NCBI GenBank assembly: GCA_025937665.1
Contig: JAICQW010000102.1
Location: 1-6,326 of the forward strand
Reading direction: 5' to 3'
DNA from: Nitrososphaeraceae archaeon
Lineage (GTDB): Archaea; Thermoproteota; Nitrososphaeria; Nitrososphaerales; Nitrososphaeraceae
DNA: 6,326 nt
Shown here: positions 1 to 5,523 of the stretch, one piece after another
How the letters are laid out: each line of letters starts with the position of its first letter
Numbering within the stretch: position 1 is the stretch's first letter
The notes under the pieces: model-generated
Seen by the model: the letters and a program-made list of their open reading frames with translations, nothing else
Databases searched by the model: none
What the model was told of the DNA's origin: nothing
Position numbers and translations under genes: made by a program

Positions 1-112
1 ATCAGAAGTTGATGTATCGGAAGTATCAGAAGTTGATGTATCGGAAGTATCAGAAGTTGATGTATCGGAAGTATCAGAAGTTGATGTATCGGAAGTATCA
101 GAAGTTGATGTA
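1..112 (-). repeat. Perfect 24-bp tandem repeat inside the secreted protein gene
   Basis: Four full copies of a 24-base unit start at 1, 25, 49 and 73, and a fifth copy of 16 bases runs from 97 to 112. All copies are identical, including third codon positions. The array continues past the left edge, so the total copy number is unknown. Read on the minus strand, each unit encodes TSDTSTSD. Because 24 is a multiple of three, gain or loss of copies keeps the frame. Identical synonymous positions point to recent expansion or ongoing homogenisation. Confidence 0.97.
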
Positions 113-546
113 GTATCGTTTGCGGTGTCTACATCTGTCTCTGAAGCATCTGTAGATGTGGCAAAAGTCGCATTAGCAGGAACAGTACTATTTGAAGAAT
201 ACTTGGTCTCAAAATAGCTCACATCGTCAACACAATGTATAACTTCTCGATCAGTAAGACTGTCTCCTACCTCGGCTGCCAAGTCTATGCAATCTTTCAT
301 ATTATCATCTGCATCATCATAGATATCTGCAGCTTCCATCGATTGTAGAGGAATTTCTTCTAAATCTTCATCGCCATTTCTAACAGCATTTGCAAATTCA
401 GCCAAATCATCATAATCTTCTAATATTTGTTCTTCCTTATGTAATGCTTGTACTGGAATATTATTGTCAATAAGGAAAAAAGCTCCAAGACATATAATCG
501 TTCCCAATAGAAGAGATACTTTTATCATCGGCCCTGTGTTCATCAT
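1..546 (-). CDS. Secreted acidic protein with two-Cys module and Thr/Ser/Asp repeat tail (C-terminus cut by window edge)
   Basis: I do not recognise a named family. The reading frame is open from tandem ATGs at 546 and 543 to the window edge (182 codons); another in-frame ATG lies at 528. Residues 7-34 form an Sec-type signal peptide: a Lys, a hydrophobic core SLLLGTIICLGAFFLI, and a likely cleavage after PVQA. The mature part is strongly acidic (residues 37-85). A pair of cysteines at 86 and 105 lies in the context DCID...LTDREVIHCVDD, which recurs in the secreted protein at 5524-5868. Residues 119-146 carry three N-glycosylation sequons (NST, NAT, NDT). From about residue 145 the protein is only Thr, Ser and Asp, in 8-residue units TSDTSTSD. 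It is probably an exported protein with a flexible, possibly glycosylated stalk. Whether a membrane or cell-surface anchor follows cannot be seen. Confidence 0.85.
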   Translation of the reverse strand, partial: MMNTGPMIKVSLLLGTIICLGAFFLIDNNIPVQALHKEEQILEDYDDLAEFANAVRNGDEDLEEIPLQSMEAADIYDDADDNMKDCIDLAAEVGDSLTDREVIHCVDDVSYFETKYSSNSTVPANATFATSTDASETDVDTANDTTSTSDTSDTSTSDTSDTSTSDTSDTSTSDTSDTSTSD

Positions 547-588
547 ATTACAAATTCGAAATTATCATAATTAAATCTTTTGAAATAC

Positions 589-596
589 TTATATAA
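589..596 (-). promoter_or_regulatory. TATA box candidate for the secreted repeat protein
   Basis: The self-complementary TTATATAA is centred about 46 bases before the ATG at 546. With usual archaeal spacing, transcription would start near 566 and give a leader of roughly 20 bases. A weaker AT-rich box at about 567-577 would instead give a leaderless transcript. No Shine-Dalgarno is visible before either ATG. Confidence 0.4.
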
Positions 597-933
597 TCTC
601 ATACTTGCCCCCGTTTTTTTCTTAACTAAATCTAATTGCATAACCAAGATAATCTAAACAATATATCAATTTGGGTAGTATTTCCTATCTTGGATGAATA
701 AGCGAAAAAATTGTCTTACACCAATGATATAGCAACCCGGTATTATTCGTAACCGATTTTGTAGTTATTATTTTGGATTAATTAATGTCCGTAATTGTGT
801 TATTGATAAATCCTAGTTCATCTTTTTGCACAATATTTCCCAAATCGTCAAATGTAACCCTTTATATTTCTAGTTTCTACGAATTACAATATCAAAAATC
901 GCATAGAAAGAAATGGATTAATTAATTTACATT

Positions 934-951
934 CTGATTTACTGAAATCAG
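934..951. repeat. Perfect short inverted repeat (hairpin)
   Basis: CTGATTT at 934-940 pairs perfectly with AAATCAG at 945-951 around the loop ACTG. The structure stands alone in the intergenic region, more than 150 bases from the nearest stop codon. No T-run follows directly on either strand, so it is not a clear terminator. Its function is unknown. Confidence 0.5.
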
Positions 952-1109
952 TCGGGGTATTATTGTACTTTCTTTACCACATTAAAGTAAATCTTGTACT
1001 AATATCTAACTTAAATCAAAATAGTGTTTACCATCGCGATCCCTAATTGAATACCGATTTCACGAATTTTTGCAGAAAATAGTTTCTAAAATATCTATAA
1101 GTGCCATTC

Positions 1110-1349
1110 TTAGAGCGTTTTGGAAACTATCAAAGTTATTGTCGTTAGAACTTTTTTCATTTTTCTAATTTCCATATAAATAGATTTTAATTCGTCCTCA
1201 GTTGATGCGGATATCTGTACAATAATGTCATATACTCCAGACACTGGGGAAACTTCCTGGACTCCATTAATCTTTTCCAGCTCCTCAACTACTTTCTCTG
1301 ACGCAGCCAGATCGCAACAGATCAATACATATGCATTAACCATAGACAT
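1110..1349 (-). CDS. Stand-alone Lrp/AsnC-type ligand-binding (RAM) domain protein
   Basis: This 79-residue protein consists of only the C-terminal effector-binding domain of Lrp/AsnC regulators. The helix-turn-helix half (about 60-70 residues in full-length members) is absent. The RAM fold is visible as strand NAYVLICCD (5-13), a helix around 16-27, strand VQEVSPVSGVYDIIVQIS (30-47) with the conserved G-x-Y-D (38-41), a helix around 50-64, and the last strand TITLIVS (70-76). In known families such domains form dimers to octamers and bind amino acids in the cleft that contains this G-x-Y-D turn. Single-domain versions occur widely in archaea and may modulate full-length Lrp partners or sense amino acids. 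The start at 1349 (MSMVNAY) lies about 23-26 bases after a TATA-like stretch, which fits a leaderless message. The alternative ATG at 1343 would remove two residues. No operon partner is adjacent on this strand. Confidence 0.85.
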   Translation of the reverse strand: MSMVNAYVLICCDLAASEKVVEELEKINGVQEVSPVSGVYDIIVQISASTEDELKSIYMEIRKMKKVLTTITLIVSKTL

Positions 1350-1366
1350 ACTATAATATGACAGGG

Positions 1367-1378
1367 TTTAAATAAATA
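1367..1378 (-). promoter_or_regulatory. TATA box candidate for the RAM-domain gene
   Basis: The minus strand reads TATTTATTTAAA here, centred roughly 23-26 bases before the ATG at 1349. That spacing fits an archaeal TATA box driving a leaderless transcript. Confidence 0.45.
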
Positions 1379-1393
1379 CAACACCTTTAGTCA

Positions 1394-1407
1394 TATCGCT
1401 AGTGATA
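1394..1407. promoter_or_regulatory. Imperfect palindrome upstream of the RAM gene, possible operator
   Basis: TATCGCTAGTGATA is a 14-base dyad in which six of seven base pairs match, centred on CTAG. It lies just upstream of the TATA candidate of the RAM-domain gene, where an archaeal regulator could act. Nothing in the window identifies a binding protein, so this is a weak call. Confidence 0.25.
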
Positions 1408-1563
1408 CGGCATAGAATTGCAGCCTTTGGTTGAAATCGGTTTCCAAACTTGTTCTATTGGATCCGAAACTGAAATACGAACGGGAGGAGGGGAAATTGG
1501 TGTATTCCATTACTAACTATAAACGGTAGTTATCAATTTTTTATCCAGTCATGTTTGAGATAT

Positions 1564-1571
1564 TTTATAAA
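1564..1571 (+). promoter_or_regulatory. TATA box candidate that decides the start of the creatininase-family gene
   Basis: TTTATAAA is centred about 32 bases before the ATG at 1600. This supports a leaderless or very short-leader message starting near 1594-1600. It argues against the upstream in-frame TTG at 1555, because the box would then lie inside the coding region. Confidence 0.45.
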
Positions 1572-1599
1572 AGAATGGATTGATAGTATCTATCAATCT

Positions 1600-2385
1600 A
1601 TGACAAACCGAACTATGGAAGGAAAAGACAAACGGTTTATTGAAGAAATGAATGCGCTTGAAGTTCGTAATATGATAAATGAAAAAACAATTGCAATCAT
1701 GGTGCTTGGTGCTTGTGAAAACCATGGAGATCATATGCCATTCGGATCAGATTTTATTTTCCCAACAGAAATTGCAAAGAGAGTTGCTACCAAAGTGAGT
1801 AATGTTATTGTTCTTCCGGCCATTCCTTACGGAGTTAGTATGCATCATGATAAATTTCAGATGACTATGAGTCTTGATCCTGAAACTATGATTGGGATAA
1901 TTTCTGATATTCTTTCAAGTCTTGATCATAACAAGATAAGGCGAATTCTCATAATAAATGGACATGATGGGAACATTGGCCCCATAGAAATTGCAGCAAG
2001 AACTATGAAAAACAAAAATCCTGAAATGACTATCGCATGCTTGGAATCTTGGTGGGTTTTGGTTGGCCAGTTGAAAAAAGGTCTATTTGAAATTTGGAAT
2101 GGACTGGGTCATGGTGGTGAGGCAGAGACATCTGCTGTTCTTGCTGTGCGCCCTGATCTGGTAAACTTGAAGTCTGCTCCAGTGAAGGTTATTCCAAAAT
2201 TGCCTGAAAACATCAGAATATTTTGGAAATTTGACGAACTAACTTCTACGGGGGCAACAGGCTCTCCTCAAAAGGCGACTATCACCAAGGGCAATGAAAT
2301 ACTACAATTACTAGAAGATATCTTGATATCATTCATAAAAGAAATGGATTCAACAGACTGGAAATATGGTATATTTTTGAAATAG
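1600..2385 (+). CDS. Creatininase-superfamily metal-dependent amidohydrolase
   Basis: This 261-residue protein shows the hallmarks of the creatininase fold (COG1402 type). The metal-site motif ENHGDHMPFGSD (40-51) supplies Glu40, His42, His45 and Asp51. The strand-turn NGHDGN (120-125) supplies His122, and GHGGEAETS (170-178) is the family's later conserved segment. The superfamily hydrolyses cyclic or formyl amides. Members include creatininase, the archaeal FAPy deformylase ArfB of riboflavin/F420 synthesis, and the peptidase MftE. From memory, true creatininase has Glu two residues after the His of the GH motif. Here that position is Gly, so creatinine is an unlikely substrate. ArfB is a reasonable but unproven candidate. 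The start is set at ATG 1600 from the TATA box at 1564-1571; the frame is also open to a TTG at 1555, and another ATG lies at 1615. It appears to be transcribed alone and ends before a T-rich terminator. Confidence 0.85.
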   Translation: MTNRTMEGKDKRFIEEMNALEVRNMINEKTIAIMVLGACENHGDHMPFGSDFIFPTEIAKRVATKVSNVIVLPAIPYGVSMHHDKFQMTMSLDPETMIGIISDILSSLDHNKIRRILIINGHDGNIGPIEIAARTMKNKNPEMTIACLESWWVLVGQLKKGLFEIWNGLGHGGEAETSAVLAVRPDLVNLKSAPVKVIPKLPENIRIFWKFDELTSTGATGSPQKATITKGNEILQLLEDILISFIKEMDSTDWKYGIFLK

Positions 2386-2387
2386 TA

Positions 2388-2404
2388 TTTTTTCTTCTAA
2401 TTTT
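2388..2404 (+). terminator. T-rich terminator after the creatininase-family gene
   Basis: Two bases after the TAG stop comes a run of six T, followed by CTTCTAA and four more T. Archaeal intrinsic termination relies on such T-runs, with no hairpin required. The position between two converging genes fits. Confidence 0.5.
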
Positions 2405-2438
2405 GTATGTTCAGATTATTATTGTTGATAGAATTCGA

Positions 2439-2678
2439 TTACTTTAACGTATATAAAGAGAAATCGCATTCTTCACAGTGATAGTAGAGGCTGTCAAAGT
2501 TCGAGCATAAAGTCATGACGTTGTAGCATCTTGGACACCCTATTTCATGTTCAATTGTGTCGCTGACTTGTCTTTCCACCTCGTGTTGATTTCCAATTCC
2601 CATTCCCAGAACGTATTGTGATTCTAATGCTGCCGCTTTACCAGTTCGTTTATTTCTCATCACTTTATGTGTAGACAT
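2439..2678 (-). CDS. Small zinc-ribbon protein of unknown function
   Basis: The protein has 79 residues. The C-terminal third holds a zinc ribbon: CPRC at 48-51 and CEEC at 68-71 form two knuckles, with an extra Cys58 between them. The N-terminal half is basic at first (STHKVMRNKRTGKAAA) and then glycine- and acid-containing, with no recognisable fold. Such ribbons occur in transcription factors, ribosomal proteins and RNA-binding proteins, but nothing here narrows the choice. The start is set at ATG 2678 because a TATA-like box is centred 27 bases upstream. The frame continues to a TTG at 2693 (five more residues), which I judge less likely. The gene converges with the creatininase-family gene (53 bases between stops) and diverges from the malic enzyme gene, so it is probably its own transcription unit. 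Confidence 0.75.
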   Translation of the reverse strand: MSTHKVMRNKRTGKAAALESQYVLGMGIGNQHEVERQVSDTIEHEIGCPRCYNVMTLCSNFDSLYYHCEECDFSLYTLK

Positions 2679-2700
2679 CTTGTGAATATTCAAAATTGTG

Positions 2701-2709
2701 ATTTAAAAG
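2701..2709 (-). promoter_or_regulatory. TATA box candidate for the zinc-ribbon gene
   Basis: The minus strand reads CTTTTAAAT, centred 27 bases before the ATG at 2678. This is the expected distance for a leaderless archaeal transcript. A very similar CTTTTAAAAT precedes the universal stress protein gene at 5424-5433. Confidence 0.5.
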
Positions 2710-2784
2710 ATATGCATGACTTGAAAGAGAGGGGGAGGATTGGAGTAATTTTAACCACGTCGACTAATAACCTAAAGATGAATA

Positions 2785-2800
2785 AATTGATTTTTCAATT
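2785..2800. repeat. Perfect inverted repeat in the divergent promoter region
   Basis: AATTGA (2785-2790) and TCAATT (2795-2800) form a 6-bp dyad around TTTT. It ends about ten bases upstream of the malic enzyme TATA candidate, between two divergent genes. It could be an operator or simply AT-rich chance. Confidence 0.3.
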
Positions 2801-2810
2801 AATGAGCAGA

Positions 2811-2818
2811 ATAAAATA
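2811..2818 (+). promoter_or_regulatory. TATA box candidate for the malic enzyme gene
   Basis: ATAAAATA is preceded by purine-rich GAGCAGA, which could serve as the TFB recognition element. It is centred about 29 bases before the TTG at 2844, so transcription would begin very near the proposed start codon. Confidence 0.45.
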
Positions 2819-2843
2819 CGATCTAATTCATAAATGAACATAG

Positions 2844-4061
2844 TTGACACTACGAGATGACGCGATTAATCTACATAGGATGTTGAAGGGAAAAATCGAA
2901 ATTCGAAGTAGAGTTTCTCTGGACAATGCGCCAGAAGAACGGGGGACATTAGGGCTAATTTATACCCCCGGTGTAGCGTATGTTGCCCTAGAGATAAGTA
3001 GTCATAAAAAATTAGCCTATGACTATACATCAAAGTGGAATAATGTGGCCATAATATGTGATGGAACACGAGTTCTGGGTTTGGGCAACATTGGCCCTGA
3101 AGGCGCCTTGCCAGTAATGGAGGGAAAGTCTGTTTTATTCAAAGCGCTAGGAGATATTAATGCAATCCCTTTGTGCATTGCTACTCAGGACAAAGAAGAA
3201 ATAATTAGGTTTGTTAAAGTGATACAACCCAATTTTGGGGCAATAAACATTGAGGATATCGAATCACCCAAGGTTTTAGAAATTGTTGAAAGACTGAGCA
3301 AGGAATTATCAATACCAGTTTTTCATGATGATCAACATGGTACTGCCATAATTACTCTTGCAGCTCTGGTGAATGCACTCAGGTTAGCAAATAAAGAACT
3401 TGATAAAGTTCGTGTGGTTATCTCAGGCTCCGGATCAGCAGGATATGGAATATTCAAGATCTTGCGAACGGCGGGCTGCAAAGATATCATTGTTACTGAT
3501 ACCAGGGGTGCGATATTTGACGGAAGAGTAGATATTGATAATCAGAATCCATATAAAAAAGACATATCCATTAACACAAATTTTAGGAAACTGAATGGAA
3601 CTTTAATGGAAGTAATCAGAAAATCAGATGTATTTATCGGGGTGTCTGGAAAGGCTGATATTTTAAATAAGCAAATGATAGAATCGATGAACAAAGATGC
3701 AATAGTATTTGCATTAAGTAATCCGGATCCGGAAATAATTCCTAATCGTGCCTTACAATACGGCGCAAGAATTGTTGCAACAGGTAGATCCGATTTTCCT
3801 AATCAAATTAACAATGCGGTAGTATTTCCTTCAGTGCTCAGGGCATTACTGGATCTTCGAGCCAATAACTTGAGTGAGAATATGCTTGTATCCGTAGCAC
3901 ATGCTATTGCGAGTATAGTTGAAGATGTTCACCTTAGAAATGATTACATAATTCCAAGAGTCGATGACCCCAGAATACTTTCCATTGTTACAAACACCAT
4001 AAAGGAGGTACTTGGCAGACATATTAAGAACAATGGTTTAAAGACAGATACAAGAAAGTAG
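2844..4061 (+). CDS. Malic enzyme (malate dehydrogenase, oxaloacetate-decarboxylating)
   Basis: The enzyme oxidatively decarboxylates malate to pyruvate and CO2 with NAD(P), linking the C4 acid pool to pyruvate in the cytoplasm. At 405 residues it is a complete short-form (prokaryotic) malic enzyme. The N-terminal catalytic domain has LHRMLKGKIEI (10-20), YTPGVA (40-45) with catalytic Tyr40, and MEGK (92-95) with catalytic Lys95. Metal ligands are expected at Glu137/Asp138 (INIEDIE) and Asp163 (FHDDQHGTA). The NAD-binding domain begins with VVISGSGSAG (191-200) and has Asp219 at the end of its second strand. It continues through LSNPDPE (291-297) and QINNAVVFPS (321-330). The start is a TTG directly after an in-frame TAG. 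The next in-frame ATG (2880) would delete the conserved LHR segment. An out-of-frame ATG lies ten bases upstream at 2834. Cofactor preference cannot be decided by eye. Confidence 0.95.
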   Translation: MTLRDDAINLHRMLKGKIEIRSRVSLDNAPEERGTLGLIYTPGVAYVALEISSHKKLAYDYTSKWNNVAIICDGTRVLGLGNIGPEGALPVMEGKSVLFKALGDINAIPLCIATQDKEEIIRFVKVIQPNFGAINIEDIESPKVLEIVERLSKELSIPVFHDDQHGTAIITLAALVNALRLANKELDKVRVVISGSGSAGYGIFKILRTAGCKDIIVTDTRGAIFDGRVDIDNQNPYKKDISINTNFRKLNGTLMEVIRKSDVFIGVSGKADILNKQMIESMNKDAIVFALSNPDPEIIPNRALQYGARIVATGRSDFPNQINNAVVFPSVLRALLDLRANNLSENMLVSVAHAIASIVEDVHLRNDYIIPRVDDPRILSIVTNTIKEVLGRHIKNNGLKTDTRK

Positions 4062-4114
4062 CTTTCAAAAACTACAAATCTAGCGAAAGACTTGATATGT
4101 TCAACGAAAATGAT

Positions 4115-4846
4115 TTACTTCTCTGGACCGTCATTCAGCCTTTGAATAATCATGTTTGTATCGTTCCAATTATTTTCTTCTGCATTATTCCAATTTTCAA
4201 AATGAATTACCTCGGAAAGGATCGCTCTTTTCAACCAACCTGATGTTTCCAAATCGGGTCTTACTTCAAATTTGTTTACATATCCTAAACAAAGATACGC
4301 CATCGGTTTAACATGATTAGGTATATCTAAAATCTTGCGTAAATCATCAACTGAGAGAATACTTACCCATCCTACTCCAATTCCTTCAGCCCTTGCTGCC
4401 AACCACAAGTTCTGTATTGCGCAACAGACGCTGTATTCGCCTGTTTCTGGTATTGATGTTCTCCCTAAAACAAAGGGCCCAAATTTTTCAGGATCGTATG
4501 TCACACAAATATTGATGTCAGATTCTAAAATTCCTTCTAATTTTAGCTTGACATATTTATCTTGTCTTTCTGAATCGTTATCAAGCAATGGAATAGATTT
4601 TTGTCGTTCTTTTGTAAAAGATTCTTTAACTTTTAGTTTTGTTGTCTTCTTCTTTATTAAAATAAAATCCCAGGGCTGCGAAAAACCAACTGATGGAGCA
4701 TGATGAGCTGCCTTCAAAATCTTAACGAGAATGTCATTTGGAATTTTCTTATCAATAAAATGAGATCTGACATCTCTTCTGGAAAAAACAGCCTTGTATA
4801 GACCTTCTTTCTCAGTTTTTGTGAAAGAATCAAGTTCGCTAGTCAT
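4115..4846 (-). CDS. bluB: BluB, 5,6-dimethylbenzimidazole synthase (flavin destructase)
   Basis: BluB uses oxygen to fragment reduced FMN into 5,6-dimethylbenzimidazole, the lower ligand of cobalamin. The protein belongs to the nitroreductase fold and shows the BluB signatures along its 243 residues. RRDVRSHF (23-30) includes Asp25, which I align with the catalytically important Asp of the Sinorhizobium enzyme. APSVGFSQPWDF (50-61) follows, then VTYDPEKFGPFVLGR (115-129). Next are AIQNLWLAARAEGIGVGWVSI (143-163) with Ser162, and AYLCLGYV (183-190). The 210-243 tail is polar and rich in Asn. The ATG at 4846 is the only plausible start. A weak TATA-like ACATACAAATC lies at 4869-4879, about 28 bases upstream. 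The gene converges with the malic enzyme gene (53 bases between stops) and lies 95 bases downstream of the universal stress gene on the same strand. No cobalamin riboswitch is visible in that gap. Confidence 0.93.
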   Translation of the reverse strand: MTSELDSFTKTEKEGLYKAVFSRRDVRSHFIDKKIPNDILVKILKAAHHAPSVGFSQPWDFILIKKKTTKLKVKESFTKERQKSIPLLDNDSERQDKYVKLKLEGILESDINICVTYDPEKFGPFVLGRTSIPETGEYSVCCAIQNLWLAARAEGIGVGWVSILSVDDLRKILDIPNHVKPMAYLCLGYVNKFEVRPDLETSGWLKRAILSEVIHFENWNNAEENNWNDTNMIIQRLNDGPEK

Positions 4847-4941
4847 TGTATGTCAAATCTTGGGGCATGATTTGTATGTCTGTAATAGCAGGAATACCAT
4901 GTCGGTTATAACATTGAAATTTAATCATGAGAAAGTCATCA

Positions 4942-5376
4942 TTACCTTATTAACAACACTGCACAGGGAGAGTGATGTACAATTTTGTTTGACACACTTC
5001 CTAATATTAATTGTTTAAATTTTCCCATACCTCTACTACCCATGATTACAATATCGAATTTCTCTTTCTTGCTATAATCCAAAATTACCGAAGCCGGATT
5101 TCCCTGAAGAAGGAGGGTCTTGATGCTTAATCCTTTTTCAGTAGCAATCTTTGAACACTTTGATAATATTTCTTGATTTTCTTTTTTGTAGGCTTCTAGC
5201 AATTCGCTTAACAGTTTTTCTGATTCGATATGAGTTATTGGAACTTGTTCCATCACGTTAACTGCAGTAATATTTGAACCCAATTTTTCTGAAAGCAATA
5301 ATGCTGCATCTAGGGCCCTGTAGGAATTTTCCGAACCATCAACAGGAACTAGGACATTTGTAAACACGAGAGACAT
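4942..5376 (-). CDS. Universal stress protein (UspA family), ATP-binding type
   Basis: This single-domain Usp protein of 144 residues (usual length 140-160) is cytoplasmic. It has the first strand TNVLVPVDGSENS (6-18) with Asp13 at the nucleotide site. The ATP-binding signature G-x2-G-x9-G-S is intact at 113-127 (GSRGMGKFKQLILGS), and the last strand is CAVLLIR. Usp proteins bind ATP and act in stress survival by routes that vary between members, so no specific role can be given. I set the start at ATG 5376 because Usp proteins begin only a few residues before the first strand. The frame also opens at ATG 5406 (ten more residues). A box CTTTTAAAAT at 5424-5433 fits either a message with a short leader for 5376 or a leaderless one for 5406. 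Transcription with bluB downstream is possible but the 95-base gap makes it uncertain. Confidence 0.92.
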   Translation of the reverse strand: MSLVFTNVLVPVDGSENSYRALDAALLLSEKLGSNITAVNVMEQVPITHIESEKLLSELLEAYKKENQEILSKCSKIATEKGLSIKTLLLQGNPASVILDYSKKEKFDIVIMGSRGMGKFKQLILGSVSNKIVHHSPCAVLLIR

Positions 5377-5423
5377 TAACTGACTTGTGTCTAATATATG
5401 TAACATCTACAACACTAAATTTC

Positions 5424-5433
5424 ATTTTAAAAG
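5424..5433 (-). promoter_or_regulatory. TATA box candidate for the universal stress protein gene
   Basis: The minus strand reads CTTTTAAAAT, centred about 52 bases before ATG 5376 and 22 before ATG 5406. With usual spacing transcription starts near 5402. That falls inside the upstream ATG and therefore favours the start at 5376. Confidence 0.4.
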
Positions 5434-5483
5434 AGTTCCTATACCATAGGTTGGTAAATAATCATGATTGAGTATTAGGAAGC

Positions 5484-5497
5484 AAAAAAATAAAAAA
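5484..5497 (-). terminator. T-rich terminator of the second secreted protein gene
   Basis: Read on the minus strand, about 26 bases after the stop codon at 5524 there is a run of six T, one A and seven T, preceded by a GGG...CCC pair. This is the clearest archaeal-type intrinsic terminator in the window. Confidence 0.65.
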
Positions 5498-5523
5498 GTT
5501 GGGCTGCATAATTACCCTAATTA

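Larger units (their letters stand above)
547..1109. other. Gene-free intergenic region, 563 bases
   Basis: I find no protein gene, tRNA or rRNA here. What can be seen is the promoter region of the leftward secreted protein gene and a run of five C, one G and seven T at 608-620. The 13-base direct repeat TGGATTAATTAAT occurs at 774-786 and 914-926. There is a perfect 7-bp stem with a 4-base loop at 934-951, and a 6-bp inverted repeat TACTTT/AAAGTA at 966-971 and 984-989. The 3' end also receives the tail of the RAM gene transcript. A small RNA is possible but unproven. Confidence 0.6.

Noticed and set aside
1..112. CRISPR-like array
   Set aside because: The repeats are directly adjacent with no spacers, are in frame and encode a continuous Thr/Ser/Asp stretch.
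1081..1128. Stem-loop terminator at the end of the RAM gene (AGTTTC-AAAA against TTTT-GAAACT)
   Set aside because: It has a mismatch in the stem, a 26-base loop overlapping the stop codon and no T-run on the transcript strand.
1514..1532. Inverted repeat TAACTA/TAGTTA before the creatininase-family gene
   Set aside because: Six base pairs around a seven-base loop in AT-rich DNA is expected by chance, and it lies upstream of the TATA candidate without other support.
1549..1734. Open frame of 61 codons on the minus strand
   Set aside because: It lies opposite the 5' part of the creatininase-family gene, whose motifs are clear, and its own translation has no recognisable pattern.
2866..3069. 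Open frame of 67 codons on the minus strand
   Set aside because: It is antisense to the malic enzyme N-terminal domain and shows no domain or promoter.
4335..4703. Open frame of 122 codons on the plus strand
   Set aside because: It is antisense to bluB, and the BluB signature segments on the other strand decide the coding strand.
4847..4941. Cobalamin or FMN riboswitch upstream of bluB
   Set aside because: The 95-base gap is too short for a cobalamin riboswitch and shows no B12-box or RFN-like conserved segments.
4794..5018. Open frame of 74 codons on the plus strand
   Set aside because: It spans the start of bluB, the gap and the end of the universal stress gene in antisense, with no conserved features.
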